64,000 nucleotides of DNA from Todiramphus chloris collaris (taxonomy: Eukaryota > Chordata > Aves > Coraciiformes > Alcedinidae): positions 10,036,733 through 10,100,732 of the forward strand of contig JANVCC010000049.1 in NCBI GenBank assembly GCA_025345505.1, in the 5' to 3' direction. A program made the position numbers and the translations under genes. Under the pieces are notes generated by a model. The model did not search any database. It was given only the letters and a program-made list of their open reading frames with translations, and was not told where the DNA came from. Within the stretch, counting starts at the first letter, position 1. Each line of letters opens with the position of its first letter. Shown here in pieces: positions 12,952 through 25,991 of this stretch.

Positions 12952-13032
12952 TGGCAGAAGGGTTGGACTCGATGATCTCTAGAGGTCCCTTCCAACCCCT
13001 AACGTTCTATGATTCTATGATTCTATGATTTT
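12952..13032 (+). mobile_element. CR1 3'-end fragment J with octamer tail
   Basis: A short, well-preserved 3' terminus of a plus-strand CR1: GGGTTGGACTCGATGATCTC, then AGAGGTCCCTTCCAACCCC, then about three copies of the bird CR1 terminal octamer ATTCTATG at 13004-13030. Severely 5'-truncated, to about 80 bp. Its closeness to the consensus end suggests a fairly recent insertion. Confidence 0.93.
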
Positions 13033-13373
13033 GTTATTAGATTTTTTAATGCTTGCAAAATAGGGAGGAGTAGTACAAGAAGTTCTCAAATTCAGCATTA
13101 CTTTTAAATGTCTTTGCAAAACATTTGATAGGACTGCATTTGCAAATCTTAACTAGATATGTTCAGCATTCAAACTTAGAGGCAAACATTCCTCTCATAG
13201 TTTTGCTACCAATGAGATGCAACACCAATGCAATCAGTAGCAGTCAGCACAATATAACACCCCTTCCCAACAATAATAATATATATATGCTAAATTTCAC
13301 ATTCACAAAATATGAATATTTGAAAATAAGTTGATTTTACATAAATGTTCCTGTTACAAAAATACTTAAGTAT

Positions 13374-14146
13374 TGTCCTGGTTTGAGTGAGAACAGACCT
13401 AATTCTGTTCAGTAATTTCACTTTTCAGCTCAGTTGTTCTAACTGCACTGGCTGAAGTTAGTAGCCTGTTCTTACAGTGTCTGCTTCCAGCAGTGATAAC
13501 ACCTCATATTTAGAGTTACTACCAAGGATTGGTATGCAGACCAAGGCCACTGCTGGATCTTGTGTACCACATTGGGGGGTGCAGAAAGGTGAAAGGTGGC
13601 ACCTGCAGGGAGGAGCAGACAGGACAGGTGACTCCGAACTGACCAACAAAGGATTCCATTCCATATACATCATATTCATCATAGAGCTGAGGGATCTGAA
13701 GGGTCCTTGGTCTCTTCTCCCCTTTTGGACTGCTTTGCCAGCTTTGCTTGGACTGGCTTGGGTCTTCTTTTGGTTCCTTCCTCGGAGCATCCAAGGAGGC
13801 CTCTGTCCGTTCTGCCTTAAATCCTGGTCTGTGTGTTCCTAAACCCAGTACCAGAATCCAGCTCCTGAACACAACTCCCATCTGCTACAGGGCCCAGTCT
13901 GGGACTGCCCCGGTGCCTGCTCCACACCATCAGTGGTGACAATGATGTAATTACCATCAGAGGGGTTGGATTCGATACTGGTTATTATTATTAATTTCAT
14001 TTTCATTAAAGCTGTTATAGTTCCCTTTTCTAATTGATAAGTCACTCTCCCTTACTCCCTTTCTCTTCCCCTTTGGGGAAGGATGGGCGTTAACAGAGAG
14101 CATCTGTTTCAGGTCTAAGGGGCCACCCGGACCCTAAACCATGACA
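13374..14146 (-). mobile_element. Solo LTR, type 2, copy 1 (minus strand)
   Basis: On the plus strand it begins TGTCCTGGTTTGAG and ends CCCTAAACCATGACA; on the minus strand it starts TGTCATGGTTTAGGGTC, a start typical of common bird LTRs. It aligns over its whole length with the inverse-oriented copy at 31429-32234: shared landmarks are CTCTGTTAAC, CCAAAGGGGAAGAGAAAGGG, an ACAGCTTTAATG segment and CCTGATGGTAATTACATCA-like sequence. No internal viral genes flank it. No clear target-site duplication is visible (GTAT before, CATA after). Open frames on its minus strand match frames in the other copy. Confidence 0.85.
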
Positions 14147-14875
14147 CATATCCCTAGGAAGTAAATTTAAAAATAGTTTTTCCTTTAATACCCCAAACTG
14201 AATTTCAGTACTTTATATATGCAAACACCTCTAATGCTTCTTATGTAGTTATTTTCAATATACATATCAAAAGCCTATGCTTGCTGAGAAGCAAGAGAAT
14301 AACAGAGTTTCCAAAACAGATAGATTATAATTACCATGTGGCTGATTTGCTTCATCTAGTAAAAGTTAGTGGAAAAAGCCACTGTTCTGTTAATAAGGTT
14401 TCACCCTGAAGAACATTGGACAGTCCTGCTGACAGCTCTGAAAGGGCTCACCCACTGCCTCTGGTTGGGGAAATGCGGGCAACCCTTGCCCATGGTTCCT
14501 TGCAGCAAGAAGCTAAGGTAATGCTGCTCCAGCTGTGAACTAGAAAGCATAGACTTTAACCAGGCCATCAGTTTGTAGAGTGGGACTTATATGACCAACT
14601 GCTAAGGCCTCTAAAATTAATTCAGCAAGAGTTAGATCAACAAAAAACACACCTGGCTCCTTATGGTGTCAGGCAATTTGTACTCAACGCATTCCCTTTT
14701 CCCTCTGCTGACATACTCTAAACTGTCTTTGTGCGAGTGGCAGAGTCACTGGATGCATCCTATTCAAGAAGGACTGTGGACTGGGGTTTCTTCAATAAAC
14801 TTGCCTAAGCAATTGCAAATCATGGTAATTTTAGAAAAATATGGTTCAATCTGATTCAAACCAAAACCCAACAGA
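14147..14875. other. Non-coding, unique-looking stretch
   Basis: I see no gene or repeat here. It separates the type-2 LTR from the purine array. Confidence 0.5.
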
Positions 14876-15058
14876 GCGAAAGCGTGAGCGAGCGAAAGAG
14901 AGAGAGCGCGCGCGAGCGGAAAGGAAAAGGGAAACGAAAGGAAAAGGGAAACGAAAGGAAAAGGGNNNNNNNNNNGGGAAAGAGAAACAAAAGGAAAAGG
15001 GAAAGAGAAACAAAAGGAAAAGAGAAACAAAAGGAAAAGGAAAAGAAAGGAAAGAGCA
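14876..15058 (+). repeat. Purine-only tandem array interrupted by a gap
   Basis: Nearly every base on the plus strand is A or G apart from a few C and T. Left of the gap the unit is about 17 bp (GAAAGGAAAAGGGAAAC), preceded by GAGC/GCGC-rich variants. Right of the gap the unit changes to a 23-bp form with GGGAAAGAGAAACAAAAGG and then a shorter form. The 10 N lie inside the array, so its true length is unknown. Open frames through it consist only of Lys, Arg, Glu and Gly (or Phe, Ser, Leu on the other strand) and are artefacts of composition. Confidence 0.95.
14966..14975. other. Assembly gap (10 N)
   Basis: Ten undetermined bases inside the purine array. The round number suggests a placeholder, so the real missing length may differ. 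The unit structure differs on the two sides, which means sequence has probably been lost or collapsed. Confidence 0.98.
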
Positions 15059-18000
15059 CCAGGGGAGCGTATGAAATGTGCCCCCAAAAAAAACAAACCA
15101 AAGAACCACAACCCACAATCCTACTCTTTGGTCTATTTTATGTTTATCTTTCATTTTAGTATCTAAGATAAATTCATACTTGACCTACATTTAAATGATG
15201 TCAATAATTCTAAAAGATGCTTTTTTGCATAAGCAGTAATGTTCAGACATTTGAGAGGCATTTAGGACTCAAAATGCATATCCTGGATGCTGTTCCTTCT
15301 AGATCTAAATATTTAGCTTTGTCCAGCTTTTGTTCAGCACTGATCCTCTCCCTGAAAGTAAAAGCATACAAACAGTAAGAAATGCTATTCCTGTTCTCTA
15401 TGTAACCATGAAGTCAGCTACTTCAGCAGGACCACTAGTTTCCTTGAGTTCATGGAGAAATGACCATGATGACGCTTTGTGGCTACATGAAAACAAATAT
15501 TTTGAACACAAAGAAAATACTCTCTCTCCAGGTGAGCACTTGAAGCAGATGAATTGCATGGATTCTGGCTCAGAGCTTTTCCCCAGCATGCTAACCTCCA
15601 CTTTGTAGGTCAAACAATACTACAGAACTAAATCCGTGACATGATCCATGTGCATGTATCCACGTACATGTATAAATGTTAATCCTGAAAACTTATTTTC
15701 AAGATTGCAAATAGCCCTAAAATTACAGTACTTTTGATTAGGTTTCAGAAAAAGTCGCCAGTGCATTTTTGCCCATTGACATAACAGAATGTATTTTTTC
15801 CCCCTCAAAAAAATCGATTTGCTTTTGCTATGTCCCTTTTCACAGTGTCAGTCATAAATAAGCCCTTGAACATCATCTCAGAGAAACTCTCTAGAATACA
15901 TTTATTTTGTCTCCAAAGGGGAGAAAAAAAAAAAAAAAAAGTCTAGAAAATAAACCTCCTACCCTTTTACCAAGTAGTAACTGAATCATCAGAACTCCAG
16001 GCTTTCATCACTTTCTGTTGTGCTACAAAGTATTTCATCTTGCCCGGGGTATTTCTGACTCCCCTTTCCACAGTGCCATGACATGCATCACATGTGTGGA
16101 TCTGAGCACAGAGGGCATCCTGCTGCAGGCTCCACATCCCAAAGAAGAAAACACTTCAACTTCCTAAATTCAGACATCTGTTATTTCATGTCATTTATTC
16201 AAGAACTAGAAACTCCTTCACTAGTGCTCCATGATCATCTTCATTATTATAAACATTTTAATTTTACTTGCTCCAATACTACTTTGAGCTTCCTTCTGCT
16301 CTGACTTGCTACAATGGATTTAGAAGGGTGGCTGGTAAAGCGTTAATACATCTATCTGGTTTTATGAAACAGAAACAGCGAAGCTGCTTTTTCATGCACT
16401 GGAATGAAATTCTATGCGATCATAAGAATATGTTAACATAGTAAAATCTCTGATGAATAATTCAGGCTCTTAGGAGTGAAACACTGAAGGACACATTTTC
16501 AGATGACTGTGTTGACAGGCTCTGATGTCCAATATGTTCAACACAATGGAGAATGAGTTGGAAAGCTCATGAATGTCATTTTTCTAGTTCATTTACTTCT
16601 CATCAATAATAAATGGCACCATGTATTCATTTTAAATTCCCTACTGGAAATGAAAAGTGCATCACAATGACATCAATATCCAGATGTAGGAATGAGTCAG
16701 TTGTGTGCTTCTGACCGAGACAGCATTGAGAAGAGGTAAGAAAAAAATCCCAGTATGATCACAACATTTACAATAAGAAGTCACGTATGAGTTATGACAT
16801 GAGTCCTCTACTGGCAAGTTCAGATCGGTAAGGGATATGCTTTCTCTGATGCCTTTAGGTACATGCTGCTACTGGACAGGCTGTCAGAGTCACTCTGCAA
16901 ACAACAGGTTAACTAACTACTGTGTTTTTCTTCATGCAGCCTTTTATCTGTCCCAAGATAAGATTCTATAAAGTCAAAAGCAATTTGCCTGGATCTCAAA
17001 GATTTGTTGTCCCACTGATTCTGATTTTGGAAATAGAGACCAGAAGAATGCATCACAAATGTGAAGGGCAAAGAATTAGAGTGAAGCTTCTTTATGCCAA
17101 GCAAGAAAGTCTACCTCACTCCCCCAAGATGTTCAATAGTCAAACTCATCAAATCACAGTCATAATTAAAAAAAAGAAATTGTGATTTATGTAATCACAC
17201 ACAAGTCTATTAAGCATAATTAAGCTTTACTGATATATCTCTTGGAAAAAAAACTTTCCACTGTTGCACTTCTGATTAGTAAATAGCAGATTTCTCTAAC
17301 TGTTTGAGAGAGAGAGCTCAGCCATCATAGCAACAACGCTGCAGGTCAGCAGGCCATACAGCACAAGAGAAAAAAAGCAGCTCAGCAAGGCACATACCCG
17401 GTACAGCAAAATCTTTTCACAAAGTGGACACATTACACATCCATATATCACATTTCTTAAAGTTGTTCCTTAGGAGGGGACATTTTATAAGCTGCTTTTT
17501 TATAGCTTAGACATGCCAACTCCCTTGTTTTCACCAACACTGCTGGCCTTTCTCTGAAGTACCAAGTAAAGCAAAGCAGAGTTATAAATTGAGGTGGGCA
17601 TGGCTCAACTGTCTCAAGTATCGATCAGCAGCTGCCAGGGCAATATCAAACCATACTTCACACAAAGCCAGTAAGATGTTTCCCTAGGCCAACCAGGACT
17701 CAAGAACAAACAGCTGCATCAATGGGATGTGTTACCCATCCTAGCAACCCACCCTTTTTAAGAAGAAAAACAAGCTCTTTGCCCCCTTTCTAGCACCGTG
17801 AACTTCTCCCAGTCAACCCACGCTCATACTGGTAACTCCTGGCACACAGAAGCCTCTTTCTATTTACAACCTCCCAGGCTGAGCCAAAGCTGGCTGGTAA
17901 TGTGGCAGCTGGTTTGCAAAGTTTCAGCTCTCCTTTGGCTTTAAGTCAAATGTATACAGAAAATACATGTTACAAATCCTAAAGCTGAAGCACAGAGCAA

Positions 18001-19739
18001 TAGTTTCTAGATTTATGAAACATGGAAGTCCCTACAGAATGGATTTTCAAAGGCATTTTTCCAGTAGATACCTATTGGCACCTGAAATCCCTGAAATTAT
18101 CTGAATGTCTGGCTCAGTGGTTGTCCACATCAGTGCACCATTGAACATAGCTTCTTATATATATAGCTGTCTTTCCAACACTGAAAAATTAAACTGCATC
18201 ACAGCTGTAGTATGAAACTAAAAAATTTAATGTTTTGAGCATAAAACTATAACACTAACAAAGACATATGATTTAAAATTACCTTTTGTATGATTTCAAT
18301 AGGAGCTTATTATCTAAATGTCAGATGCAATCAATAACATTACCTTTTGGTATATCCCAGTGTACATGATTTATTTGCAGTAATGTTCCATAATTACAGC
18401 TGATCTAAAATGACTAATCAACTTCACGTTTTGACACTAATTCATCACAGCTAACCATTCTATTCACAACTTATATTCTGCTTGCTATTTAACACATTTT
18501 TAAAAGTAGTTGAATGATCCTTAAATAAGCCAGTAAAGCATGGTCCTTCACATAGATTTTTATTTATATGTGTATGTATATACACCTATACACGCAGAGA
18601 ACTGACAAATGCTTTCTGTTTGCCCACTAAAATATTCTACAAACTCAAAAAAGTGTCTGATTATCAGTGCAATTCACAGCAGGCAAAATGATTGAATATT
18701 TGACAAGTGCCAGAAATTAAGCCAGTTTCTACTTCCTTTCAGCTCATGTCATTTATTTTATTGGATTACAGTTATTAGAAGCTGAGGGAGGAAAGTGGGC
18801 AGCAGAAGGGGGATTAGGTTTAGTTGTTCAGTCAACAATATAACTTACTCATTTTGGCATGTACCGCAATGCCTATTTTTACACAGCCCATCACACTGCT
18901 CTCCCCAAGATGTGCCTTCACCCACACACCACTTGTGCACTGTACAAGTCACATTCCTTATGTAATGGCAACATTTTGTCTTGGATATGTAGGCTTGTGC
19001 CAGAGTATGTGAAAGGAGGAGCAGACTCACAGAAAGGAACCAGATGGAAGCATGATCACAGGGCATGAGGAGCAGGCTACCATGGCTCCTGGCTGGAGGA
19101 CTGCTGATGGCTTTAACCATCCTCAACAAAAGCAAAGGCGAAAAGAATAAGCATGGCTGATACAAACTTGAAAGCACAAATCAAAACCAGTCAGTATGGT
19201 ATGCAAGAATTTACATCATAAAAATCTCTTTCACATCACTCAAAATGGCCAGCAAAGCTTTTCGATATTTTTTTTTTTCTGTTTTTAAGTCCTTCCATGA
19301 TAATACGATATTGTGCAATAAGCAATACACTGCTATAATTCTGTGGTTTTGCAGCACTGATATTTGCTCCCTACACATAAAAATAAAGTTTAAAATTAAA
19401 GGGAATTTCTCCATTTTCCAATAATTTAAGTGCTATAATTACAAAACAGATATTTCAAGCCTCAACCAGTCATGTGGCTCGGTCCCTCACCTTACTTGAA
19501 CAAGGAACAATTTACAAGATAAATGAAAACTAAAGTCAAATCAGCGTTTTAGTGATTTTTTTGAAAAACTACATTTTGTTATTGCTCACCTGAAAATCCT
19601 TAATAGGAAGTCAAAATTAGCTCAATAAATCCCTTTAAATGGTACAACTATGTTCTTGAGTACATATATTTCATATAAACATTTTAAAAATACGGTTTTC
19701 TTTATGGTACTTTGGTTAATAATAATGATTACTTCTCTG
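15059..19739. other. Non-coding, unique-looking stretch
   Basis: No gene or mobile element recognised. Contains a 17-A run at 15924-15940. Open frames at about 15330-15608 (+), 16922-17185 (+) and 18845-19177 (-) are chance-like, without recognisable domains. Confidence 0.55.
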
Positions 19740-20035
19740 TTTTAGAATTTTAATAAGAAACTTTAAAAAAGTAATTAATTTATTTTAAAAATATTTTATT
19801 TGAATTTTAAATTTATTATATATTATCTATTATTATACATATAAAGTAATATATAAATAAAAATATATTCTACTATATATTGTATATTTATGATATAATA
19901 CATTCTATACTGTTTAAATTAATTTACTTTTTAAATTTATTTTTTCAATTTTATTTTAAATTTTTAAAATAATTTAAAATTAAATGTTAATAGATATTTT
20001 AAGAACTGAATATACAAAATATAAAATATTAAAAT
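19740..20035. other. AT-rich island
   Basis: About 300 bp made almost only of A and T, dense in TATTTAA/TTAAATA and ATATAT elements, many of them locally self-complementary. No unit repeats long enough to call it a satellite. It could act as an easily unwound or matrix-associated stretch, but that is inference. Confidence 0.85.
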
Positions 20036-23000
20036 GACTTATATTTGACTTTATGTATTACTGATACAAGAAGCAGAGGGAAAAAAATGCTGTATGTCAG
20101 TAAAGAAAAAATACAGAACTATACTAATCACCAAATTTACACGTCTTATAAAAAAACAAAGAGACTAGTGAAATTAAAAAAACTCAAGACCTTGAAGGCT
20201 GTAAAATGACTGTTCTCCCATTCCTCCAGGACACATAGTGTAACCTGTTACTTTGCTCTACTGACTACTCTGCAGCTCCACACCAACTCACTAATTCTCT
20301 GCACAAGTCCATGACATGACTTTTAAAAACAAAAGAACAAATAAGATGCATCATGTTGTCCACAATTACTTTGCAAATTACTGTCAACCAAATGCATTTC
20401 AGAGAAAGGTCAGTTAAACATGCTAAAATATCATTATTAAATGATATCATGATTTAGATGAGGAGCAAAACAGCCAGACAGCTTTCTAGATACTACACGA
20501 GGAAAGCAGCATCCTTTTCTGTGCTATCTAGAGAAACAAATGCATACGAATAACTAAGAATAACAAAGCAGAGTCATTGAGTAACTCAAAAGATAAAGTA
20601 GCCCTCCTTCCTACAGCAATTACAATTACATAACAAAAATAAGATAGTAACGAGCTAATTCCATCATCATCATTATTATTAGCCTGTACAGTTTATGTAA
20701 ATGTTAACAAAGGATGTCAAGATAGTCAGATGATAAAGCATATGCAGTAGACAGATTGATTCACTTTAGCCTCTGAATTTACATTTTAGCTAAAGAACTA
20801 TTTAAATATGAATTTCATTTGAATTAAAATATATAAGATGATTTTCATAAAAAGACTTTGTTCCCTATAGAACTATATGAAAAAAAGTTGTCATCAAAAT
20901 AGAGTTATTTTAGCAAATTTCTTTTTAGAAAGACAAGAGATGGATGATATGAAGGCAAACAAGCCCACCAAATACATTCATTCACGGTATGCTGTACTTT
21001 TCCTAGGGCCATGGAGAGACTTCAACACACCTTGCTTTGCTGGATACCCACATGCAAAGACCTGTATGATCCTCCAGCCTCATCCCTCCACAGAGCATAG
21101 CTGCATGTGAGATAAGGCACTGTGTGCTCTTCCAAGCCCTCATGTGAAGGCACTCACTGTGGAATAGAACAAATCAGCTTCATGCAACAGACAACCACCT
21201 CCTATAAAAACAACTCCTGAATTACACTGTCACAAGCAAACTGAGCTTTTAATCATCTGGATGATGCCAGCATTGGCACAGCGATCTACTGGGGGTGATC
21301 CATTGTCGAACAAGCTGGAAGTCAAGCTCTGCTCTTTTTTTCCCTTGTGGGGAGCCTGTTCTTTCCAGACACTGGAAGAGAACAAAGATGGGGAAGAGAT
21401 CACCTGTGGCACAGGACCCTGCCTACCTTCTGGCCATTGGAATGAACACCATCAAAGGGCACCCCATGGCATTTTTAGAAATAACCCTCAGGGCACACAG
21501 ACTACAAAATATGTAATTTTTGTAGGATTATTTTTATTTAATCTCAGTAACTCAATAAGGTGAAATGCTGTCTTTTTTCACATCCTGTGGAGCAGCATGA
21601 GTATCCTCTAGGGCTTTTTTCCTACCTAGTATCATAGTATCTTCTACCTAGTAACATAGTATCTTCTATAAAGTCTAGACAAAATTTTCACAGTGTAAGC
21701 TCTAATTAGACACCAATAGCTGTGTCCGGAATGCACAGCTGCTGTCAGCAAAGCAACACTGCATCTGGAACAATTTAATATATAATTTGAATGCAGTTTT
21801 AGAAAAATACAAACTTAAATTCAATTTTATGGATATAGAAAACCTAGCTGCTTCAGGCAAACAGAAAAGCTGAAATGTTTGTCATTTCATCTGAACACTC
21901 TTGGAATAATATTTGTGTTACCTCTATACACAAAGCAAGTTCCAAAATATGACAGGAAGGTAAGGTATGAAAATGGACAAAAAGATTACCTCAAAATTAA
22001 ATCAATTACTTCAGCATTAATAATGATGATGTCATTGAAAGACATCATTCAGTCAACAAGAACAAAAAATTGATTAGAAGGGAAATAACAAACTAACTGT
22101 GGCAATTCTCAAAATAGAAACACCTAATAATTGCAAGGGATTTTCATGGTGCCTTAGGAAACCACCAGACAACTGATTGAGCTGTACTTCAGGACATGCT
22201 ATATCCAAACAGCTTTATTTCTCCTCCTACATCACATGCACGTGTGATGCATTACTTGATGACTATGGATGCAGTCAGGATTTCTGACTGAAATTCATTC
22301 AGTGCATGTGAATGGATGCAAAAACTCAGCTGGAAATTCTGAAGAGAATAATCGAAGGAACCTCATCTGTAGCAGCTGCATTGAAATTTCTATTTCCATG
22401 AAGTCACTAGAGCCATTTTCCTATGGCTGTAAGTCTTCATGGTTTGGATAACATCGAAGTATTAAATCTTTTTTCTTACTCTGACTGCATAAAAGAACAA
22501 AAAGAATGGGATCATGTATCCTGGCACACACACACTGTGCATCTACAGGTCCTAAAAGTAACAAATCCAGTAAATTGTAGTCACTATTTTGTTGCATTTG
22601 TATAAAAAGTGATCTACATGTTACTGTTTACAGCCAACATGAATTTGAGGAAAAGGAATATGAATTTTAATTACTATGCTACTAAGTGATACTTAGTGGT
22701 AATTTAAAAGTATTCTGCATGTTTGCTTAAAGGTTTTATACAATTACAAAAGACATATTGAATTACAATTTATTACTGTATCCTGAACTGAAAGCATACC
22801 TTTTGCAGAGTTGCCCTACTCCAAATATTTATTTGTTTGAAATACAAGATTTTAAGTGTCTGACTTTATAATAACCACAGGAATAAGGAAAACAATGAAA
22901 ATAGATGAAAAACGCCTGTGCACTTCAGAAATACAAAGGGGAAATTGATCTTGAACAAGTACCTATTGCAGAGTAAAGCTTTCTCATTCGTGGAAATCCA

Positions 23001-23337
23001 GGTGGACCTGGGAGTGTATCATGGGCATAGAGACCTAGGCAGCAGTGAGAATTAAATTAAACTGAAAAGAATAGTGCAGAGATATCAAGATCAACAAGTA
23101 GATGGGAAAAAACCCCAAACAACCAATCCACAGAACACAAAAGATAAAAAGAAAGACTGGGAAAACATGATTTAGGAGGGTACCAGAATCATGGAGAAAC
23201 CTTTCTTAGGGTACAGAAGACCATGTGCCATGTACATGATTCTGCTGTCACTGGAGTTTGGCTGTGGTTTCACAGGGATATCTACAGTGATTTTACAACA
23301 TATTAATACAGATGTGAAAGCTGACAAATACAAACTG
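20036..23337. other. Non-coding, unique-looking stretch
   Basis: No gene recognised. Open frames near 20877-21110 and 21261-21563 (+) overlap in different frames and have no known domain. A short 22-bp tandem duplication lies at 21622-21665. Confidence 0.55.
21622..21665. repeat. 22-bp tandem duplication
   Basis: Two adjacent 22-bp copies starting CTACCTAGTA and ending ATAGTATCTT, differing at one base (T or A at position 11). Confidence 0.95.
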
Positions 23338-23636
23338 CGAGAATCACAGAATGGACTGAGTTGGAGGGACCATGTTCCAACCCATGGGCAGGGACACCTC
23401 CCACTAGGTAAGGTTGCTCAAAGTGTCATCCAGCCTAGTCTTAAATGCTTCCAGGGATGAGGCATCCATGACCTCCCTGGGCAACCCATTCCAGTGTCTC
23501 ACTACACTCATAGTAAAGAACTTCTTCCTAATGTCTAATCTAAATCTACCCTACTCTAGGTTAATACCATTGTCCCTTGCCCTATCACACCATGCCCTTA
23601 TAAAAAGTCCCTCTCCATCTTTCCCATGGGTCCCCT

Positions 23637-24409
23637 TCAGGTTCTGGAAGCCACTATAAATTCTCCCCAGAGCCTTCTCTTCTCCATGCTGAACAGACAC
23701 AACTCCCTCAGCCTGTCCTCATAGAAGAGGTGCTTCAGCCCTCTGATCATCTTTGTGGCCATCCTCTGGACCCTCTCCAACAGATCCATGTCATTCTTGT
23801 GCTGGAGGCTCCAGAGCGGGATGCAGTACTCTAGATAACATCTCACAAGAGCAGAGTAGAGGGACAGAATCACATCCCTTGACCTGCTGGTCACACATCT
23901 TTTGATGCAGCCCGGGCTACAGTTGGCTTTTTGGGCTGCCAGTGCACATTGGCTCATGTTAAGTGCTTCATCAATGAGCACCCCCAAGTCCTACTCTGCA
24001 GGGTGGCTCTCAACCAACACATCACCCAGTCCCTTCCCTTCAGCGTGTAGACCACACCACACAGCTTGGTATTGTCAGCAAACTTGCTGAGGGTGCTCTT
24101 GATTCCACTATCCATGTTGCCAACAAAGATGTTAAACCACACTGCTCCCTGTACTGATCCCTGAGGGACTCCACTTGTCACAGGTTTCCATTTGGACATT
24201 GAGCCATTGATCACAGCTCTTTGAGAGTGACCATCTAGCCAATTCCTTATCCACTGAGTGGTCCATCCATCAAATCCACGTCTTTCCAATTTGGAGACCA
24301 GGATGTCATGCAGGACAGTGTTGAACACTTTGCACAGGTCCAGGAATACGATGTCAGTTGCTCTTCCCTTATCCACCAATGTCGTGACCACATAATAAAA
24401 AGCCACCAA
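23637..24409 (-). pseudogene. CR1 ORF2 fragment, RT palm to C-terminus (copy B)
   Basis: Two open stretches, 23954-24409 and 23637-23987, in different frames that overlap, so a frameshift near 23.97 kb separates them. The first holds motif A ([11 protein letters not shown]), the motif B region ([11 protein letters not shown]) and motif C. The second holds the CR1 C-terminal region (LYSALVR.YLEYC, LLERVQRMATKMIRGL). Motif C reads FADN instead of FADD: the second catalytic Asp is replaced by Asn, which by knowledge of reverse transcriptases should abolish activity. In motif A the usual FRKAFDT is FNT-like at its end. Confidence 0.93.
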
Positions 24410-24610
24410 ATTTGACAGGCAGGATTTGCCCTTGGTGAACCTCCTCTGTTTCCACGTTCCCTAGCAGAGTCTTCAGGAGGGTCTGCTCCATTATCTTGCT
24501 GGGCACTGAGGTAAGACTGGCCTGTAGTTCCCTGGGTCTTCCTCATCTCCCTTTTTGAAAATAGGCATTATGTTTCCCCTTTTCCAGTCCATGAGAACTT
24601 CACCACACCA

Positions 24611-24795
24611 TCATAACTTTTCAAATGTGATGGAAAGTGGCTTTGCAACTTCATCCACTATTTCCCTCAGGATCCAGAGATGGATCTCACCAGTCCCACG
24701 GACTTGTGCACCTACAGGTTCATTAGACGGTCTTGAACCTCGTCTTCTCTTACAGTGGGCAGAACTCAAGTCACCAAACTCAAGATGTTGACCTG
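24611..24795 (-). pseudogene. CR1 ORF2 fragment, RT N-terminal edge (copy B)
   Basis: Short open stretch ending in ILREIVDEVAKPLSITFEKL, the conserved segment just before the RT fingers. The residues beyond its upstream end (from about 24796) no longer resemble CR1, which places the 5' truncation point. Between this and the palm fragment the frame is broken. Confidence 0.8.
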
Positions 24796-25085
24796 GAAAA
24801 GCATAATTTAAATGCATCACTCTCACTACTCAGCCATGACATTTACATTTTGCTGACCACACAGCTAACTAACCAGACTACAAATGCATAGAAATTTTGA
24901 GAAAAGAAGAGAGACTCTGAATTTGAGCTTTGTTTTCCTCCACAGTGTAAAGTTTTCCTAAGACAACAGATGCTTGCTAAGATTATTGTTTATTTAGTTG
25001 CACTAATCTCTCTGAAATTTACATTTTTATTTGTGGAACAAAGATGAAGCCTTTCAATGGTAACTGATGGTAGAGTGAGAACAGC
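24796..25085. other. Spacer between head-to-head CR1 copies B and C
   Basis: About 290 bp with no recognised repeat or gene. It separates the 5' ends of the two oppositely oriented CR1 pieces. Confidence 0.6.
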
Positions 25086-25088
25086 TGT

Positions 25089-25991
25089 GTGTGGTGTGAC
25101 CAGGTGGACAATCTGCTCAGCCTGGTTGCAGAACTACAAGATGAAAGCTTATTGGTAAGAATTAGAGACCAAGGCAACAAGGCGAACCTTGTGGTTGATG
25201 TCTACTACAGGCTGCCCAATCAAGGGAAGCCTATTGACAAAGCCTTCTTACTCCAGCTACAGAAGGCTTCACACTCACAGGCTCTTGTCCTGTTGGGGGA
25301 CTTCAATCACCCTGACATCTGCTGGAAAAGCAGTACAGCAAGATGTAGGCAATTCAGGAGCCTCCTGCAGTTCATGGAGAATAACTTCTTAAGCCAAATA
25401 ATAGAGGGCCCTACCAGAGGGGATGTGATACTGGACCTGATGGCCAACAAAGCAAGTGAGCTAATCAATGACTTCAAGATTGGAGGCAGCCTGGGCTGCA
25501 GTGATCACGCAGTAGAGTTCACAGACCTGAGAGATATGATTCAAGTGAGGAGTAAAATCAGGACCCTGAATTTTAGGAAAGCAAAATTCCAGATGTTCAA
25601 GGAGTTAGTCAATAGGACTACCTGTGAAACTGCCCTCAGGGACAAGGGAGCAGAACAGAGCTGGCAGATCTTTAAGGACACTTTCCATAGAGTGCAAGAG
25701 CTCTTGATTCCCAGGTGTGAGAAATCAGTCAAGGAAGGCAAGAGACCAGCATGGCTGAGTCAAGACCTGCTGGTCAAACTAAAGGGCAAGAAGGAAATGT
25801 ACAGGAAATGGAAGCAGGGACGGGTATCTTGGGAAAAGTATAGACACACTGATCAGTTGTGTAGGGATGGGGTCAGGAAGGCCAAGTCACAGCTGGAATT
25901 GTGCTTTGCAAGGAATGCAAAGAATAATAAGGGCTCCTACAAGAATAACAACCAGAAAAGGAAGGTCAATGAAAGTGTAACTCCACCTTGA
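25089..25991 (+). pseudogene. CR1 ORF2 fragment, endonuclease and linker (copy C)
   Basis: The longest open frame in the window, 300 codons. Residues about 35-50 match the endonuclease VYYRLPNQ segment, about 68-78 the LLGDFNHPDICW segment, and about 135-145 the SDH motif (SDH at 25500-25508), all intact. Then comes the Lys/Arg-rich linker (RVQELLIPRCEKSVKEGKRPAWLS, KKEMYRKWKQGRVSW, KAKSQLELCFARNAKNNK). The N-terminal half of the endonuclease, with the ETWWD glutamate, is missing, so the ATG at 25089 is a chance start. The frame ends in stops before the RT. The long surviving frame points to limited age. Confidence 0.93.

Larger units (their letters stand above)
23338..24795 (-). mobile_element. 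CR1 LINE copy B, 5'-truncated
   Basis: Minus-strand CR1 covering the start of the RT domain to the 3' end. The 3' terminus at 23338 has the usual AGAATCACAGAATGG...TTGGAGGGACC pattern seen from the plus strand, followed by the 3' UTR (CATGGGCAGGGACACCTCCC). The 5' end falls near 24795, just before the KPLSI region of the RT. It lies head to head with plus-strand copy C, about 300 bp away. It contains several frame breaks. Confidence 0.95.

Noticed and set aside
13477..13842. A 121-codon plus-strand open frame
   Set aside because: It lies antisense inside a solo LTR; the LTR sense strand is minus.
13368..14150. A target-site duplication around the LTR at 13374
   Set aside because: Flanks GTAT and CATA do not match; only a shifted TAT is shared, which is not convincing.
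14764..15159. Several open frames on both strands through the purine array
   Set aside because: They span the N gap and consist of low-complexity residues dictated by the repeat.
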